In this document: positions 5,266 through 7,468 of the stretch, one piece after another
Position numbering within the stretch: the first letter of the stretch is position 1
How the letters are laid out: every line of letters starts with the position of its first letter
From: Bacillota bacterium
GTDB taxonomy: Bacteria; Bacillota; Clostridia; Oscillospirales; Oscillospiraceae
Direction of reading: 5' to 3'
DNA length: 7,468 bases
NCBI GenBank assembly: GCA_023393155.1
Contig: JAEWML010000249.1
Span: forward strand, 1 to 7,468
Made by a program: the position numbers and the translations under genes
Notes under the pieces: model-generated
Seen by the model: the letters and a program-made list of their open reading frames with translations, nothing else
Databases searched by the model: none
What the model was told of the DNA's origin: nothing

Positions 5266-6840
5266 ATGAGCACAATGAAACGGATTGACCGGTCTGCCAA
5301 GGTTCGAACCGGCTTTCACGAGGCGAAGTGGGACGAGCCCATTATCTATGAGCTGAGCAAACCCGGTGAGCGCGGCGTTTTGGCCCCCAGGGCCGAACGC
5401 AAGGTGGCGGAAAAAGTGGGCGACGGGGTATCGGTTCTTCCCGCATCCCTGCGGCGCAAGGATTCTGTAAACCTGCCGGAGCTGTCTCAGAGCCGCGTGC
5501 TGCGCCATTACATGCGGCTTTCTCAGGAGACGCTCGGCGCGGACGTGAACATTGAGATCGGGCAAGGCACCTGCACTATGAAATACAGCCCAAAGGTGAA
5601 CGAGCAGCTGGCCCGGGAGATTATGGATTTACATCCGCTTCAGGATGTGGAGACGGTTCAGGGTATTCTGGAGATTTTCTACGCGACGGAGCGATACCTG
5701 CGGGAGATTTCCGGCATGAGCCGGTTTACCTTCCAGCCCGGCGGCGGCTCTCAGGGGCTGTTCACCATGGCCTCCATCGTCAAGGCCTATATGGTCAGCA
5801 GGGGAGAGACGGAGCGGGACGAATTTATCACCACCATCTACTCGCACCCCTCCGACGCGGCGGCCCCCGCGCTGCGGGGTTATAAAATCATATATCTCCA
5901 GCCCAACCCCGAGACGGGTATTCCCGATCTGGAGGCGTTTAAGGCCGCCTGCACACATAAGACCGCCGGCTTTATTCAGGCCAATCCGGAGGATACCGGC
6001 CTTTACAACCGCCACATTGCCGAGTTTGTGAAGTATGCCCACGAGATGGGCGCGCTTTGCTGCTACGACCAGGCCAACGGCAACGCCGTTCTGGGCGTGG
6101 TTCGGGCCAAAGAGACCGGGTTTGACATGTGTCACTTCAACCTGCACAAGACCTTTTCCACGCCCCACGGCTGCGGCGGCCCCGCCTGCGGCGCCACCGG
6201 CGTGCGCGCCGGACTGGAGGAATTTTTGCCCGCGCCGCTGGTGAACTGCGACAACGGGAAATACTTCTTTGACAATTCCTTTGAAAACAAGGAGTACGGG
6301 CTGCACAAGATCCGCTCGTTTTACGGCGTGGCCCCCGTGGTGTTCAAAACCTATTGCTGGATTCGCTCCATGGGCCCCAACGGGCTCTATCAGGTCACAA
6401 AGACCGCGGTGTTGAACAACAACTACCTGTTTAAGAAAATGCTGGAGATTCCGGGAATCAGCGCCTATTACATCGACGGGAAAAACCAGCGTGTGGAGCA
6501 GTGCCGCTATTCGATGGAGAAAATCTATCAGGATACCGGCGTTTCCACCACCGATATCCAGCGCCGGATGATGGACTTCGGAATGCACTACTGGACCTCC
6601 CATCACCCCTTCTTCCTGCCGGAGCCGATTACGCTGGAGCCGACGGAAACCCCGTCCAAGGAAGACATCGACGAGTATGTAAACACCCTGCGCCACATAT
6701 TCCAGGAGTGCTACGATAATCCCGAATATGTCAAATCCGCGCCCCACAGCAGTACTACCCACCAGGTGGACGAATCCGTGATGGACGACCCGGAAAAGTG
6801 GGCGACCAGCTGGAAGGTCTATCTGCGGAAGTACCGGTAA
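5266..6840 (+). CDS. gcvPB: GcvPB-like protein (divergent glycine dehydrogenase subunit 2, PLP-binding)
   Basis: 524 aa, the beta (C-terminal-half, PLP-carrying) subunit partner of the preceding gene. The PLP lysine is Lys295 in HFNLHKTF. Asp268 in CYDQAN would contact the pyridine nitrogen, and His194 in YSHPSD corresponds to the ring-stacking His of the family motif. Other shared parts are TCTMKYSPK (102-110), LHPLQDVETVQG (122-133), a QPGGGSQG loop (157-164), RSFYG (350-354) and LEPTET (457-462). Differences from the standard enzyme stand out. LGSCTMK reads GQGTCTMK, HGTNPASAA reads HPSDAAAPA, YDGANLNAI reads YDQANGNAV, and the glycine-rich loop after the lysine reads HGCGGPACGATG with two Cys. 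ATG 5266 follows AAGGAGG, which overlaps the stop codon of the previous gene (TAAGGAGG), so the two subunits are probably coupled in translation. No gcvT or gcvH is nearby. A role as a non-glycine PLP decarboxylase or C-C lyase is possible. Confidence 0.9.
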   Translation: MSTMKRIDRSAKVRTGFHEAKWDEPIIYELSKPGERGVLAPRAERKVAEKVGDGVSVLPASLRRKDSVNLPELSQSRVLRHYMRLSQETLGADVNIEIGQGTCTMKYSPKVNEQLAREIMDLHPLQDVETVQGILEIFYATERYLREISGMSRFTFQPGGGSQGLFTMASIVKAYMVSRGETERDEFITTIYSHPSDAAAPALRGYKIIYLQPNPETGIPDLEAFKAACTHKTAGFIQANPEDTGLYNRHIAEFVKYAHEMGALCCYDQANGNAVLGVVRAKETGFDMCHFNLHKTFSTPHGCGGPACGATGVRAGLEEFLPAPLVNCDNGKYFFDNSFENKEYGLHKIRSFYGVAPVVFKTYCWIRSMGPNGLYQVTKTAVLNNNYLFKKMLEIPGISAYYIDGKNQRVEQCRYSMEKIYQDTGVSTTDIQRRMMDFGMHYWTSHHPFFLPEPITLEPTETPSKEDIDEYVNTLRHIFQECYDNPEYVKSAPHSSTTHQVDESVMDDPEKWATSWKVYLRKYR

Positions 6841-6949
6841 TCGCCGCTTTTTCATGAGGTGCCGCGCCCTTCCGGGCGGCGGGAATGCGGGGAGGGGGGC
6901 CGTCCGTCGACGGCTGCCTCTCTCTGCGGCTTACAGCAAGGAGGAACCT
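6841..6949 (+). other. Gap between GcvPB-like and kinase genes with two small hairpins
   Basis: The 109 bases contain CGCCC-TTCC-GGGCG (6865-6878) and a perfect 6-bp hairpin GCCGTC-CGTC-GACGGC (6899-6914). Neither is followed by a T-tract, so I read them as possible partial terminators or mRNA-stability elements rather than an operon end. No promoter is evident. AAGGAGG at 6938-6944 is the ribosome binding site of the next gene. Confidence 0.5.
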
Positions 6950-7468
6950 ATGGAACGAAAGCGCTTGGGCTTGATTATCAATCCGGTGGCGGGAGTGGGG
7001 GGCAGCGTCGGGCTGAAGGGTTCGGACGGCTGCGTGGAGGAGGCGCTGCGGCGCGGCGCGATCCCTCAGGCGGAGAACCGCGCGCGGGCGGCGCTTGCCG
7101 AGCTGCTGCCCCTGCGGGAGCGGATCACGGTCTTCACCGGAATGGGCCCCCTTGGCGGAGAGCTTGCGCGGGGGCTGGGGTTTGACTGCGTTCCGGCGGA
7201 CGGCATTCCCGCGGAGCGCACCTCCGGCGGCACCACCCGGGCGCTTGCGGCGTGGCTGCAGGAGCGGGGGACAGATCTCATCCTGTTCGCCGGGGGGGAC
7301 GGCACCGCCCGCGACGTGTATCAGGCCGCGCGGGAGGAGACAGTTTTTCTGGGCATTCCGGCGGGCGTGAAAATCCACTCCCCGGTTTATGCCCGCAACC
7401 CCAAAGCCGCGGGGGTGCTGGCAAGGCTCTGGCTGGAGGATAAGCTCCGCGCGGTTTCGGCCTGCGAA
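6950..7468 (+). CDS. ATP-NAD kinase-like protein of the AcoX/COG3199 type, N-terminal part (3' truncated by window edge)
   Basis: The frame opens at ATG 6950, five bases after AAGGAGG, and runs to the last base without a stop, giving 173 visible residues of a protein usually around 350 aa or more. It shows the diacylglycerol/NAD kinase-type fold signals: an N-terminal GLIINPVAG (residues 7-15) followed by GSVGLKGSDG (18-27), the nucleotide-binding LFAGGDGTARD, and GIPAGVKIHSPVYA, which is characteristic of the COG3199 group that includes AcoX of acetoin catabolism operons. The family is annotated as ATP-NAD kinase, but the substrate of AcoX-type members is, to my knowledge, not firmly established. 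It follows the GcvPB-like gene on the same strand with no strong terminator, so it is probably a member of the same sigma-54 operon. In this setting it could phosphorylate a pathway cofactor or metabolite. Confidence 0.85.
   Translation, partial: MERKRLGLIINPVAGVGGSVGLKGSDGCVEEALRRGAIPQAENRARAALAELLPLRERITVFTGMGPLGGELARGLGFDCVPADGIPAERTSGGTTRALAAWLQERGTDLILFAGGDGTARDVYQAAREETVFLGIPAGVKIHSPVYARNPKAAGVLARLWLEDKLRAVSACE

Noticed and set aside
5629..6855. A 408-codon minus-strand open frame opposite the GcvPB-like gene
   Set aside because: It has the same low-complexity antisense composition and no family signature; the plus-strand gene explains the region.
6899..6914. Hairpin after the GcvPB-like gene as an operon terminator
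   Set aside because: The 6-bp stem is not followed by a T-tract, so I do not call it a terminator and keep the kinase gene as a likely operon member.
1..7468. CRISPR arrays, tRNA/rRNA genes, insertion sequences or prophage genes
   Set aside because: I looked for regular spaced repeats, transposase-like proteins and RNA gene landmarks and saw none.

Overview
The window reads like a piece of a moderately GC-rich chromosome from an anaerobic Firmicute. My best guess is a gut-type Clostridia/Oscillospirales member. The reasons are strong AGGAGG-type ribosome binding sites, a TTG start, a GAF/PAS-type sigma-54 activator of the kind common in amino-acid-fermenting clostridia, and a glycine dehydrogenase split into two subunits. 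The taxonomy is inference from these traits only.

Layout. Positions 3-776 (+) hold the C-terminal half of an NhaC-family Na+/H+ (or organic anion/amine) antiporter. A bidirectional hairpin terminator at 796-843 separates it from a convergent gene at 854-2575 (-). That gene encodes a sigma-54-dependent enhancer-binding regulator with a Cys-containing sensor region, a PAS-like region, an AAA+ domain and a Fis-type HTH. Its promoter is a near-consensus sigma-70 type at 2609-2637. The 464-base divergent intergenic region (2576-3039) also carries a 13-bp-arm inverted repeat (2803-2844) that looks like an upstream activator site. A textbook sigma-54 -24/-12 promoter (2961-2976) follows and points into the rightward operon.

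The rightward operon is an SDR dehydrogenase (3040-3834), a GcvPA-like protein (3862-5253), a GcvPB-like protein (5266-6840) and an AcoX/COG3199-type ATP-NAD kinase homologue (6950 to the window end, truncated). The first three are tightly spaced with good ribosome binding sites. The kinase follows after 109 bases that hold two small GC hairpins but no U-tract terminator.

Interpretation. The cluster looks like an inducible catabolic module: a sensor-activator fires a sigma-54 operon that pairs a dehydrogenase with a two-subunit PLP decarboxylase. The P-protein pair is clearly homologous to glycine decarboxylase and keeps the PLP lysine. However, many otherwise invariant active-site segments differ in both subunits, and no gcvT or gcvH is present in the window. 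The most interesting possibility is therefore that this is not a standard glycine cleavage system but a P-protein-derived enzyme acting on another substrate or acceptor. That is inference; the true substrate cannot be read from the sequence.
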